This document shows positions 7,878-15,609 of a DNA stretch of 64,000 nucleotides, in pieces (the stretch's first letter is position 1; each line of letters begins with the position of its first letter). Both the position numbers and the translations under genes were made by a program. Source of the stretch: an uncultured Collinsella sp. (lineage in GTDB: Bacteria; Actinomycetota; Coriobacteriia; Coriobacteriales; Coriobacteriaceae). The stretch covers positions 62,001-126,000 of the forward strand of contig CABUHO010000002.1 in NCBI GenBank assembly GCA_902491395.1, read 5' to 3'. The notes under the pieces were generated by a model that saw only the letters and a list, made by a program, of their open reading frames with translations, had not been told where the DNA came from and did not search any database.

Positions 7878-8963
7878 TTAGGCCAGGTGCTCAATAACGG
7901 CATCGGCAAAGGCCTGCGTACCCACCGCACCCTCGACGGAACCGGTCTGGGCACGACGTACGTCGCCGGTAACCTGCTTACCCTCGTCGAGCGTGGCGGA
8001 CACGGCGGCGCGGATACGATTGGCCGCATCGTTCTCGCCCAGATGATCGAGCATCATAGCCGCAGACAGAATCTCGGCCGTGGGGTTAGCGATATCCTGG
8101 CCCGCGATATCGGGCGCGGAGCCGTGCGTTGCCTCAAAGATGGCGCAGTCGGCACCGATGTTGGAACCCGGGGCCATGCCCAAGCCACCAACCAGGCCGG
8201 CGCACAAGTCGCTGACGATATCGCCGTACAGGTTGGGCAGCACCAGGACATCGAAGTCATTGGGGTTCTGAACCAGACCCATGCAGGTAGCGTCGACGAT
8301 CTTGTCGTTGAACTCGATATCGGGATAGTTAGCGGCCACCTCGCGCGCCACGCGCAGGAACAGGCCGTCGGTCGCCTTCATGATGTTGGCCTTGTGCACG
8401 GCCGTCACCTTTTTGCGGCCGCAGCGGCGGGCATACTCAAAGGCATACTCCACAATGCGGCGGCTCTTGGCGATAGAGATCGGCTTGATCGAGATTGCGG
8501 AATCGGCGGCGAAGGTCTTTTGGCCCGAACGCTCGACGAGCTGCGAGAGCTCCTCGACCTCGGCAGCGCCCTCATCGAACTCAATGCCGGCGTAGAGGTC
8601 CTCGGTGTTCTCGCGCACGATAACCAGGTCGACATCGCGGAAACGCGAGCCGTCGCCCGGCTGCGACAGGCAAGGACGCACGCAGGCGTACAGGTCGAAA
8701 TGCTTGCGCAGGGCCACGTTGACGCTGCGGAAGCCCGTGCCGACCGGTGTGGTGATGGGGCCCTTGATGGCAACCTTGGTCTCGGCGACCGCATCGAGCA
8801 CATGTTGGGGCAGCGGCGTGCCAAACTCGTCCATGACGCCGGCACCGGCCTCCTGGACATTCCAGTTGATCTGGACACCGGTGGCCTCGACCACGCGGCG
8901 CATGGCCTGCGTAATCTCGGGACCGATACCGTCCCCGGGAATCAGGACTACATCGTGCGCCAT
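7878..8963 (-). CDS. icd: Isocitrate/isopropylmalate dehydrogenase family, probably NAD-dependent isocitrate dehydrogenase
   Basis: This 361-residue beta-decarboxylating dehydrogenase converts isocitrate to 2-oxoglutarate. It starts with VVLIPGDGIGPEI. It has the substrate region TPVGTGFRSVNVALRKHFDLYACVRP, the signature NLYGDIVSDLCAGLVGGLGMAPG with catalytic/metal Asp residues, and the cofactor loop EATHGSAPDIAGQDIANP. The Ser in GTGFRSVNVALR fits isocitrate rather than isopropylmalate. The length matches the short NAD-type enzymes. It is the last gene of a run: oxidoreductase, membrane protein, HEAT protein, icd. The ATG is 6 bases past the HEAT-protein stop, with GAGGAG overlapping the end of that gene. 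Confidence 0.85.
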   Translation of the reverse strand: MAHDVVLIPGDGIGPEITQAMRRVVEATGVQINWNVQEAGAGVMDEFGTPLPQHVLDAVAETKVAIKGPITTPVGTGFRSVNVALRKHFDLYACVRPCLSQPGDGSRFRDVDLVIVRENTEDLYAGIEFDEGAAEVEELSQLVERSGQKTFAADSAISIKPISIAKSRRIVEYAFEYARRCGRKKVTAVHKANIMKATDGLFLRVAREVAANYPDIEFNDKIVDATCMGLVQNPNDFDVLVLPNLYGDIVSDLCAGLVGGLGMAPGSNIGADCAIFEATHGSAPDIAGQDIANPTAEILSAAMMLDHLGENDAANRIRAAVSATLDEGKQVTGDVRRAQTGSVEGAVGTQAFADAVIEHLA

Positions 8964-8969
8964 AATCTG

Positions 8970-9668
8970 TTACTCCTCGTCTTCGGCGGCCTCAGATTTT
9001 TTAACGCTAGCACGCTTCTTCTTTTTGGAGAGATCCAGGCCAAAACGTTTAACAAGCATTTCGCAAATCTCGCTCGAACGGGCCTTGAGATAGCTGCCCT
9101 TGCCGTTCTCGGCGTCGAACTTAAGGCGCAGCGCGAGCTTCTCAGCGACCTCGGCATCGATCTCGCCCTGGCCAAACTCGTACAGGCAACCGAGCATATC
9201 GCGATACTCAAGGTCGCCGTGGTAGCACTGGATGGCCTCGTCCAGGATCGGCCAAGCCTCGCGCGAACGCTCGACGCCCGTAGCTCCCCACACGCACAGC
9301 AGGTGGAAGGCGGCGTAGCGCAGCGTGGAGGAAATCTCGTCGAACAGCGCGGTCTCGGCGCCCTCGAAGGCATCGCCCAGCTGCTCGGGGCAGGTGGTGG
9401 CGAGCGCCGCCAGGGCATCGAGAGCCTCCCAGCGGGTCTGAGCCTCGGGGCGGTCGAGCGCCTCGATCAGCGCGGGCACGCAGGGCACGACGCGCTGAGG
9501 ATCGCGCTCGGCCAGCAGATGCAGCACGCGGGCGGCAAACTGGCGGATGCGGCGCGTGGGGCAGCCGAGCTCCTGGACCAGACGGTCGACGGCATTCTCG
9601 TTCTCCTCTGCCAGCTGAAGCTGTGCCAGCTCCTCGTCGGTAAGCTGTTCGTCTTTGTTTTCTGCCAT
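8970..9668 (-). CDS. HEAT-repeat protein
   Basis: This 232-residue soluble protein has helical repeats (TRRIRQFAARVLHLLAERDPQRVVPCVPALIEALDRPEAQTRWEALDALAAL...) that read as HEAT repeats over residues 35-130. A Lys-rich C-terminus follows (SKKKKRASVKKSEAAEDEE). HEAT proteins are binding scaffolds, and no catalytic motif is visible. It is sandwiched between a two-helix membrane protein and icd with gaps of 12 and 6 bases, so the three are probably co-transcribed. Its partner is unknown. Confidence 0.75.
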   Translation of the reverse strand: MAENKDEQLTDEELAQLQLAEENENAVDRLVQELGCPTRRIRQFAARVLHLLAERDPQRVVPCVPALIEALDRPEAQTRWEALDALAALATTCPEQLGDAFEGAETALFDEISSTLRYAAFHLLCVWGATGVERSREAWPILDEAIQCYHGDLEYRDMLGCLYEFGQGEIDAEVAEKLALRLKFDAENGKGSYLKARSSEICEMLVKRFGLDLSKKKKRASVKKSEAAEDEE

Positions 9669-9680
9669 AGTTACCTCTTC

Positions 9681-10109
9681 TTATTTCTTGGTGTGCTTGC
9701 CAGCACCCTTGCTGTCATCGGTGACCGAGATGAGCTGTCGGTCGGCAGCGCCGTTGCGACGCGCGCGGCGGCGCTCCTCGGCGTCGCCCGCATCTGCGGC
9801 GGCGCGATGGGCCTTGTTGACGTTAAAGACCTCGTCATGCTTGCGCCACGGGCCAACGGACTCGCCAAAGCTCATCTTAAGGCCGGCGATAAAACCGCCG
9901 AGCCAGCCGATCGGCGCAAACTGCACCAGCGGGAACAGCGAGAACACCCAGGTCAGCAGAACGACTGCCACCGCACCCGCAAAGTTGGCGATCCAGTAGT
10001 CGCGCTTGGTGATCACGCGCTTTTCGCAGGCCCACTGGCCGCACAAGAAGCCAATGTAGATCGCAAAGAGAAAGAGCACCAGCGCGAGTACCACGAACGT
10101 CCAGCTCAT
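9681..10109 (-). CDS. Two-helix membrane protein of unknown function
   Basis: 142 residues. The start at 10109 (MSWTFVVLALVL) is chosen because GAGGAG, inside the end of the upstream gene, sits 8 bases before it. Two hydrophobic segments (about residues 4-24 and 42-65) are separated by a short basic loop. A third weaker one (LGGFIAGLKMSF) follows. The C-terminal 60 residues are charged and presumably cytoplasmic (EERRRARRN, GKHTKK). The family is not recognised. Its gap to the HEAT gene is 12 bases. Confidence 0.7.
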   Translation of the reverse strand: MSWTFVVLALVLFLFAIYIGFLCGQWACEKRVITKRDYWIANFAGAVAVVLLTWVFSLFPLVQFAPIGWLGGFIAGLKMSFGESVGPWRKHDEVFNVNKAHRAAADAGDAEERRRARRNGAADRQLISVTDDSKGAGKHTKK

Positions 10110-10114
10110 GGGCG

Positions 10115-11194
10115 CTACTCCTCGTGATGATGGCCACAGCAGCACTCGTGGCCGTCATCGTGACCGTGGCCGCCGCAGCACTCGTGGTCCTCACCATGGT
10201 GGTGGCCACAACCGCACTCATGGTCGTCGCCGTGCTCACCGCAACTGCAGCCATCCTCGTGAGCGCCGTGCTCCTCGGGGCGATACTGCGACCAGTCCAG
10301 ACCGGCGGCGATGGCGTCGGCCTCCTCCTTGTAGAGCACCGTGATGGCCTGGGTGCCCAGCTTGGCGCCACCGATGGCGTCGAGCATGTCGTAGAGCGTA
10401 AAGGCCACGTCGGCGCCGGGCAGCGCGAGCTCGCGGTCGTCGGCGTAAGCGAGCGCCAGGCGCAGATCCTTAATGAAGTGCTCGACCATAAAGCCGGGTT
10501 TGTAGTCGCCGTCGAGCGCCTTGGGAGCCAGACTCTCCATGGCGCCGGACTTGCCGGTACCACCCAGGATCATCTGACGGGTCTTCTCCAGATCCAGGCC
10601 GTTGAGCTCGGCAAATGCCATAGCATCGGCCATGCCGACCATGCAGGCGCCCAGCGACACCTGGTTGGCGAGCTTGGCTGCCTGGCCCTTGCCGGCACCA
10701 TCGAAGCAGCAGATGTTGGCCGCGAAGGTGGCCAGGATGTCGCGGACCGGGGCGATGTCGTTCTCGGTGGCACCCACGATAGCCGTGAGCGTGCCGGCGA
10801 TCGCGCCCGACTCGCCGCCGGTGACGGGGCAGTCAAACGCCATGCGACCGGAGACCTGGGCGGCCTCGGCAATGTCGCGCGCGAGCTCGGGCGAGCTCGT
10901 GGTGAGGTCGATCAGGACCGCGCCCGGCTTGGTGCAGGACAGCAGGCCGTCGCCCGCCAGGTAGAGCTCCTCGACCTCGGAGGGATAGCCCACCATGGTA
11001 AAGACGACATCGGCGTTTGCCGCGGCCTCGGCCGGCGTATCGGCCCAAACGGCGCCGCGCTCGACAAGTGCGGCGGCCTTGGACTTGGTGCGGTTGTTGA
11101 CCGTGACGGGATAGCCGGCGTCCAGGATGTGACCGGCGATGGGGGCACCCATGATTCCGGTGCCGATGAATGCGACGGAGAGCTTGTTTGCCAT
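10115..11194 (-). CDS. 3-hydroxyisobutyrate dehydrogenase-like NAD(P) oxidoreductase with a His/Cys-rich metal-binding-like tail
   Basis: 359 residues. Residues 1-300 form a complete beta-hydroxyacid dehydrogenase of the HIBADH/tartronate-semialdehyde reductase type. The Rossmann motif is FIGTGIMGAPIAG (9-21), the substrate motif PVTGGESGA (123-131), and the catalytic Lys is K174 in AAKLANQ. The last 53 residues are unlike the family: 14 His and 9 Cys in motifs such as CSCGEH, CGCGHHH, ECCGGHGH and ECCCGHHHEE. This looks like a metal-chelating extension, for nickel, zinc or copper. The ATG at 11194 is preceded by AAAGG. The gene runs into the membrane-protein gene with 5 bases between. The dehydrogenase call is firm. 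The tail's role is an inference. Confidence 0.85.
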   Translation of the reverse strand: MANKLSVAFIGTGIMGAPIAGHILDAGYPVTVNNRTKSKAAALVERGAVWADTPAEAAANADVVFTMVGYPSEVEELYLAGDGLLSCTKPGAVLIDLTTSSPELARDIAEAAQVSGRMAFDCPVTGGESGAIAGTLTAIVGATENDIAPVRDILATFAANICCFDGAGKGQAAKLANQVSLGACMVGMADAMAFAELNGLDLEKTRQMILGGTGKSGAMESLAPKALDGDYKPGFMVEHFIKDLRLALAYADDRELALPGADVAFTLYDMLDAIGGAKLGTQAITVLYKEEADAIAAGLDWSQYRPEEHGAHEDGCSCGEHGDDHECGCGHHHGEDHECCGGHGHDDGHECCCGHHHEE

Positions 11195-11292
11195 GAAACC
11201 TTTCCTTTTGGGTTGGGTGTTGTTACCAGGTTGAATACTCGGCGCCAGCGTTTGGGCCGTGACTTGAGGGCGCTTGTGGGCGTATCGTCTGT

Positions 11293-12246
11293 CTACTCGC
11301 CGCGCACGCGACGCGCGATGCGATCGGACAGTGACGCCTTGTCGGCGCGGTTCTTGCCCCAAAACGCGCAAGCCACCATGCCGGGGCCCACGTGCGAGCC
11401 GATGGTGGGGCCCACGGAGCTGCGGATGATGGTGACGTCGGCACAGCCTTCCTCCTTGCGGATGGCGGCCTCGAGCCAATCGCCGTCCTTCTCGGCGTCG
11501 GCCGTCATGATGGCGATGGGCATGGTGCGATCGGGCACGTAGTTCTCGCGGAACGACTTGAGGATGGACTTGAGCGCCTTCTTGCGGCCGCGGTTGACGC
11601 CGATCAGCGACAGCGAGCCGGCCAGGTCGTAGGAAAGCTCGGGCTTGACGTCGAGCTTTGCCGTGAGCTGCGCCGCCGCGGGCGGAATGCGGCCGCCGGC
11701 AGCCAGCGCATCGAAGCTCTCGAGCGTAAAGTAACCGTGCACGTAGGTCTTGGCCTCGTTTGCCCAATCGACCAGCTGCTTAGCAGTCAGTCCCGCCGAG
11801 CGCTGGCGCACGGCCTCGAGCGCCAGGAGCTCGCCGGTCGCACAGGGTAGGGCGTTGTCGACCACGTAGAGCTCAAAGTTGGGATACTCGGCACGCACGG
11901 CGTCCGCCGCCTGGCACGCGGAGTTGTAGCTCGACGACAGCGCCGAGGTAAAGCACAGGTAGACCGTGGGCGTACCCTCTTTGGCGCACTCGGTAAAGAA
12001 CTCGATATAGCGACCGAGCGACACGGCGGAGGTGGACACGCGGGCGCCGGCGCGCATGCGGTCGTAGAACTCCTTGGGCGTGATGCTCGACCAGATGTCG
12101 TCCGTACGCTCCTCGCCATCGATAATGAAGGGGAAACCCAAGATATCGACATCGAGGTTCGCGGCGACCTCGGGGCTAAAGTCGCAGCAGGTATCGACGA
12201 CGATGCGGCAACGGTCCGAATGACCGGCGGATGCGGCCTTGTCCAT
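11293..12246 (-). CDS. DegV family protein (fatty-acid binding)
   Basis: This 317-residue DegV protein starts with IVVDTCCDFSPEVAANL. It has the conserved STSAVSLGRYIEFF and CFTSALSSSYNSA segments that form the lipid pocket, and ends with VGPTIGSHVGPGMVACAFWG. DegV/FakB proteins bind a fatty acid and present it to a FakA kinase. No fakA is in the window. The ATG at 12246 has AAGGAG 8 bases upstream. About 100 bases separate it from the His/Cys-tailed oxidoreductase, with no terminator seen. Confidence 0.9.
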   Translation of the reverse strand: MDKAASAGHSDRCRIVVDTCCDFSPEVAANLDVDILGFPFIIDGEERTDDIWSSITPKEFYDRMRAGARVSTSAVSLGRYIEFFTECAKEGTPTVYLCFTSALSSSYNSACQAADAVRAEYPNFELYVVDNALPCATGELLALEAVRQRSAGLTAKQLVDWANEAKTYVHGYFTLESFDALAAGGRIPPAAAQLTAKLDVKPELSYDLAGSLSLIGVNRGRKKALKSILKSFRENYVPDRTMPIAIMTADAEKDGDWLEAAIRKEEGCADVTIIRSSVGPTIGSHVGPGMVACAFWGKNRADKASLSDRIARRVRGE

Positions 12247-12264
12247 CAAAGCGACTCCTTACGT

Positions 12265-12295
12265 AAAAAAGCGGCCACCCGCATGGGATGGCCGC
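12265..12295 (-). terminator. Intrinsic terminator after hpf
   Basis: The stem GCGGCCA (12271-12277) with TGGCCGC (12289-12295) is extended by CCC/GGG inside. On the minus strand it is followed by TTTTTT. Confidence 0.85.
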
Positions 12296-12325
12296 CAACC
12301 GTTAACTCATGCAAGTTAACGTATT

Positions 12326-12910
12326 TTACTCGTCAAGTGTTTCGATACGGGGCTTGATGATGCCATATCCACCATTCTTACGGTGATACACCACATTGAT
12401 GAGGCCAGTCGTCGCATTCTCGAACACGTAGAAGTCGTGACCGAGCAGATCGGTCTGCACCAGCGCCTGCTCCTCAGTCATCGGGGTGACATCGATGACC
12501 TTCTCGCGGACGAGCAGGTCGTCGTCCTCCTCGGGCAGCAGCAGGTCGGCCAGATCCTCGACACGCTCGACCGGTGCAACATCCGCTGCGCTGGCACCAC
12601 CCTGGCGGTTGTCCACGACCTTGGTCTTGAACTTGCGCAGCTGGCGGGTGACCTTATCGGCGGAGAGGTCGATGGCGGCGTACATATCTGCACCGTGCTC
12701 GGCAACGCGAATCACCGAACCACGGGCGCGAACCGTAACCTCGACGATTGCCGGGTTGGGGTTCGAGGGGTTCTTCTCATAGCGAAGTACAACGTCGACC
12801 GTCATGGGCTCGATATCGAAAACCTTGAGCGCCTCGCCGATCTTCTCATCCACATGCGCACGCAGAGCATCGGTTACCGTCGTCTTGCGTCCAGAAACCT
12901 TGATATCCAT
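12326..12910 (-). CDS. hpf: Long-form ribosome hibernation promoting factor
   Basis: 194 residues from the ATG at 12910 (MDIKVSGRKTTVTDAL). The N-terminal S30AE domain (1-105) binds in the decoding centre of the 30S subunit. The C-terminal domain (about 135-190, EEQALVQTDLLGHDFYVF, GLINVVYHRKNGGYGIIKP) makes 100S ribosome dimers in the long-form proteins of Gram-positive bacteria. An acidic linker (VEDLADLLLPEEDDD) joins them. The gene stands alone, with a terminator after it. Confidence 0.93.
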   Translation of the reverse strand: MDIKVSGRKTTVTDALRAHVDEKIGEALKVFDIEPMTVDVVLRYEKNPSNPNPAIVEVTVRARGSVIRVAEHGADMYAAIDLSADKVTRQLRKFKTKVVDNRQGGASAADVAPVERVEDLADLLLPEEDDDLLVREKVIDVTPMTEEQALVQTDLLGHDFYVFENATTGLINVVYHRKNGGYGIIKPRIETLDE

Positions 12911-13127
12911 ACGTGGCTCCAATCTGCCTCGGGGACTTACTGTACTGGCTATGTACCCATTGCCGTGCATTTAATCACGCGGATTCCCAAAGACCCGAAT
13001 AACGATTGCTTGATACCGCATACCGAAGTCTCGCACTTTTCTGTGGCAAAGTGCGCTATAGGAGGGAGCCGGCGACTTTGTATTTGGTCCCGAAAATTGG
13101 CTTTGACCTGCTGGTTTTATAGAGATG
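12911..13127. other. Intergenic region upstream of hpf
   Basis: About 220 bases without a gene, presumably holding the hpf promoter. The one clear structure is a perfect 8-bp stem, CGCACTTT (13032-13039) with AAAGTGCG (13048-13055). No convincing -10/-35 pair was found. Confidence 0.3.
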
Positions 13128-13213
13128 AAAAATCCGGGCTCCCCTATTGGGGAAGCCCAGCAGTGCGTGTTGAAACCGTGAAGAGGCGTCTCTCCTAGCG
13201 CATAGGAGACGCC
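13128..13213 (-). terminator. Two hairpins after the solute-binding lipoprotein gene
   Basis: The first structure past the stop is a stem GGCGTCTC../..GAGACGCC (13185-13213). The second is GGGCTCCCC with GGGGAAGCCC (13136-13158), followed on the minus strand by a T-rich stretch (ATTTTT). The second is the better terminator. Confidence 0.7.
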
Positions 13214-13227
13214 ACCCCTAGCAATAA

Positions 13228-14253
13228 CTAGCTATTAAGCTTGTTAATGTCGTCGTCGGTGATGGTGTCTTCCTGGCTGGACGATTTGTCTTCGGAGGAT
13301 GCGGTCTCATTGTTGGAATCGGAGGACTCGCTGCCGGAGGACGTGGTCTCACTGGACTCAGAGTCGCCCGGCTGCACGTTAGCGCCCGAAACCGTCTTAG
13401 TGGTGAGGTCGTAGGGCATCGTGCCGTACCAGACGCAGTGGACCGCCTCGAGCGTGCCGTCGGCCGTAATACCGTCGAGGGCATCGCTCACGGCACGGCA
13501 CAGTTCGTCATTGGACGAGAGGCCCGCAACACCAAGCGTCGAGGGCGCCTCGAGCGCACCGACATAGGAGATCTCGCTCATCAGGCGTGCAAGGTAGCCG
13601 CCGGCCGTGGAGTCGCAGATCACATAGTCGACTTCGCCGGACTCGAGCGCCTCAAAGCACTCGTTGATGTTGGGGTAGGTCTTTTGGTTGGCGGTGATGC
13701 TCTGCTTAGCAAGCGCCTCCTGCGAGGCCGAGGACATCTGGACACCCAGAGTAGACGTGTTAAGGGTATCGGTGGAAACGCTTAGCGACCCACCATCGCT
13801 GGTTTTACCGAACACGGAAGCGGCATCGTACAGGCAGGTGCCGAGCGAGCTAACGTCCCCGTCCGTAGAGTTGATCTCGCCGATAAAGATATCAGCCTTT
13901 TTGTCGCCGAGCGCGGAACCTGCCGAGGACGCATCGACAAAGGCGACCTTAAGGCCCATGCGGCTTGCGAGGGCGCGGGCAGCGTCGACTGCATACCCCG
14001 TGAGCTCGCCGTCAGCGCCCTGCATGGCCTGCGGCGCATCGGAGGTATCGAGGGCGACCGTCAGGGTACCGGGAGTGACCAGGGCATCATCCGACACCGT
14101 GGGCGTGACGGTCTCGTACTCGATCTGGTCGATCGTGGGAGTCGTGAACGTAGACAGCGGGTTGAACGCGCATCCGCTCAGGCCCAAAACGGCGATGACC
14201 GCTGCGGTCCCAGCACCTAACCGAGCCGCGTGCATCAAGCTGCCCCTCACCAT
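13228..14253 (-). CDS. Extracellular solute-binding lipoprotein (family 3 type)
   Basis: 341 residues. The signal peptide ends in a lipobox (VLGLSG then Cys), so the protein is a membrane-anchored lipoprotein. The mature part has the family 3 substrate-binding pattern: PGTLTVALDTSDAPQAMQGADGELTGYAVDAARALASRMGLKVAFVD, then KADIFIGEI and the hinge VDYVICDSTAGGYL. It ends with about 55 residues rich in Ser, Glu and Asp (SESSETTSSGSESSDSNN...). The start at 14253 is tentative. An ATG at 14235, with GAGGGG just ahead, is equally good. No permease or ATPase gene is adjacent, so it is an orphan binding protein. The ligand is unknown, with amino acids likely. Confidence 0.82.
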   Translation of the reverse strand: MVRGSLMHAARLGAGTAAVIAVLGLSGCAFNPLSTFTTPTIDQIEYETVTPTVSDDALVTPGTLTVALDTSDAPQAMQGADGELTGYAVDAARALASRMGLKVAFVDASSAGSALGDKKADIFIGEINSTDGDVSSLGTCLYDAASVFGKTSDGGSLSVSTDTLNTSTLGVQMSSASQEALAKQSITANQKTYPNINECFEALESGEVDYVICDSTAGGYLARLMSEISYVGALEAPSTLGVAGLSSNDELCRAVSDALDGITADGTLEAVHCVWYGTMPYDLTTKTVSGANVQPGDSESSETTSSGSESSDSNNETASSEDKSSSQEDTITDDDINKLNS

Positions 14254-14613
14254 GTCCACTACCCTGCCTTCTGTGTCGTATACGATCCGTGCGTCGCGCG
14301 GAATATCAGATTGTTCCCACCAGCTGACCTGGTATTTGACCCCACACTTGCGCACCGGGGTGTTTGCTCGGGAGGCCGCAGCCACCTTCACGACTGGCCC
14401 GCTCGCCCGCGAGGCGGTATTGCCCCAAAGAAAGTAGAACGGACGGTGCGGCTTACATCTAGGACGCGCCATGATCGCGCCGCGCGCACGCGGTCGCTTA
14501 CGTGGATCCCTTTGACCGCGTCTGTCTTGGACTAGGACGGGCATTTCGTCCGTCCGCAACCACAGCCTGGTAGGAACGTAGCGCATTATAGCTAAGTTCA
14601 AGCTAAAGTTTAA
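14254..14613 (-). promoter_or_regulatory. Promoter and long leader of the lipoprotein gene
   Basis: A minus-strand TATAAT at 14590-14585 has TTAAAC 17 bases upstream (14613-14608). Transcription from it would give a leader of about 325 bases before the lipoprotein start. The leader has no obvious protein gene. The reading frame upstream is open but has no ribosome site. No known riboswitch was recognised. It could be an untranslated regulatory leader or a separate small RNA. The rest, up to comFC at 14701, is featureless. Confidence 0.35.
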
Positions 14614-14700
14614 GGTTAGGGGCGTCATTCGCATCGCGAGTACAGATTTCGCAGGTCGGGACGGGCCGCACGCGCTATCTTCACTGCCACAAAACCACCC

Positions 14701-15507
14701 CTACCAAACACGTGCGATAGCAAGGCCATCGACTGCCGCAGCGCCGGCACGCTTGAGCTCCGCCGAGGCTGCTGCCATGGTCGCGCCCGTGGTGATAACG
14801 TCATCGATAAGCAGTAGGCGGCGGCCGTGCACGTCCTCAACCGTCTCGTACATGCCTTGGGCACGCTCGCGACGCTCCTCACGACCGAGTTCGCGCTGGT
14901 CGCCATGCCCGTACTTGACGAGGGCATCGAGCAGGGGAACACCCGACAGCTCGCAAAATGGGCGCGCAATGGCCTCCATATGATCAAAGCCACGCCGCCG
15001 AAACGCTGCCGCCGTCGCAGGCACAAACACCACCGCATCCGCACCGGACAGCACACCTCCTAAGCGTTCGGGCGCTACGACCTGGGCATGCAGGGCGGTG
15101 TCGTAGAGCAGCTCCGCCAGATACGGCGCCAGGCGTCGCTCGCCCGCGTCCTTGTACGCTTTAATGATGCGCGGCAGCGGATGCGCATAGACGGAGCACG
15201 CCAGGCAGCGGTCGAGCGCCTCCGCCATTGCCGAGGACGTGCCCTCGACCGAACACTCAGTGCACAGCAAATCCCCAAACGGGGCGCCGCATCGGGTACA
15301 GCTATGACGTGGGTCGATGAGCGTGAGCGCGGCCAGGCAGTCTTGGCAAATAAGCGCACCGGCGCGCTCGCAGCCGGCACATCGTGTTGGCGACAACGCC
15401 TCGAGTGCCTCGCGTGCCGCCCGCTCGGCAAACGGCAGCAATTCGTCCGCAAACGGTAGGGCGCCGGCACCCTGCAGACGGCTCAATTTGTTCAGATGGC
15501 TCTTCAA
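14701..15507 (-). CDS. comFC: ComF family phosphoribosyltransferase
   Basis: 268 residues. Two Cys pairs form a zinc finger (CAGCERAGALICQDC, CTRCGAPFGDLLCTEC). A PRTase domain follows with the PRPP loop LLLIDDVITTGAT (about 232-244), as in ComFC, which supports DNA uptake and recombination. The TTG start at 15507 is preceded by GGGAGGG with normal spacing. That ribosome site forms one arm of a 12-bp perfect hairpin (15511-15546), so translation may be occluded. It is last in the run tmk, holB, ricT, comFC. Confidence 0.88.
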   Translation of the reverse strand: MKSHLNKLSRLQGAGALPFADELLPFAERAAREALEALSPTRCAGCERAGALICQDCLAALTLIDPRHSCTRCGAPFGDLLCTECSVEGTSSAMAEALDRCLACSVYAHPLPRIIKAYKDAGERRLAPYLAELLYDTALHAQVVAPERLGGVLSGADAVVFVPATAAAFRRRGFDHMEAIARPFCELSGVPLLDALVKYGHGDQRELGREERRERAQGMYETVEDVHGRRLLLIDDVITTGATMAAASAELKRAGAAAVDGLAIARVW

Positions 15508-15510
15508 GAC

Positions 15511-15546
15511 ACAACCCTCCCTACGTTCGGCCGCAGGGAGGGTTGT
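15511..15546 (-). promoter_or_regulatory. Perfect 12-bp stem burying the comFC ribosome site
   Basis: ACAACCCTCCCT (15511-15522) pairs fully with AGGGAGGGTTGT (15535-15546) around a 12-base loop. On the comFC transcript the arm nearest the start contains the GGGAGGG ribosome site. There is no T run after it, so it is a poor terminator and a plausible translational switch. Confidence 0.5.
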
Positions 15547-15609
15547 TGATTCAGCGCTATGGTACCCCGACGCGATTGGGGTAAGGCGGGTTAAATCCGC
15601 TCGCGGGCG

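Noticed and set aside
7887..10127. Plus-strand open frame of 746 codons
   Set aside because: It is the antisense of icd, the HEAT gene and the membrane-protein gene. It has no ribosome site and low-complexity composition typical of GC-rich antisense frames.
14254..14600. RNase P RNA, tmRNA or SRP RNA in the leader
   Set aside because: The conserved cores of these RNAs (for example GAGGAAAGTCC of RNase P) were looked for and not seen.
13228..14634. Longer start for the lipoprotein (468 codons)
   Set aside because: The extra N-terminal part has no ribosome site and would put the signal peptide in the middle of the protein.
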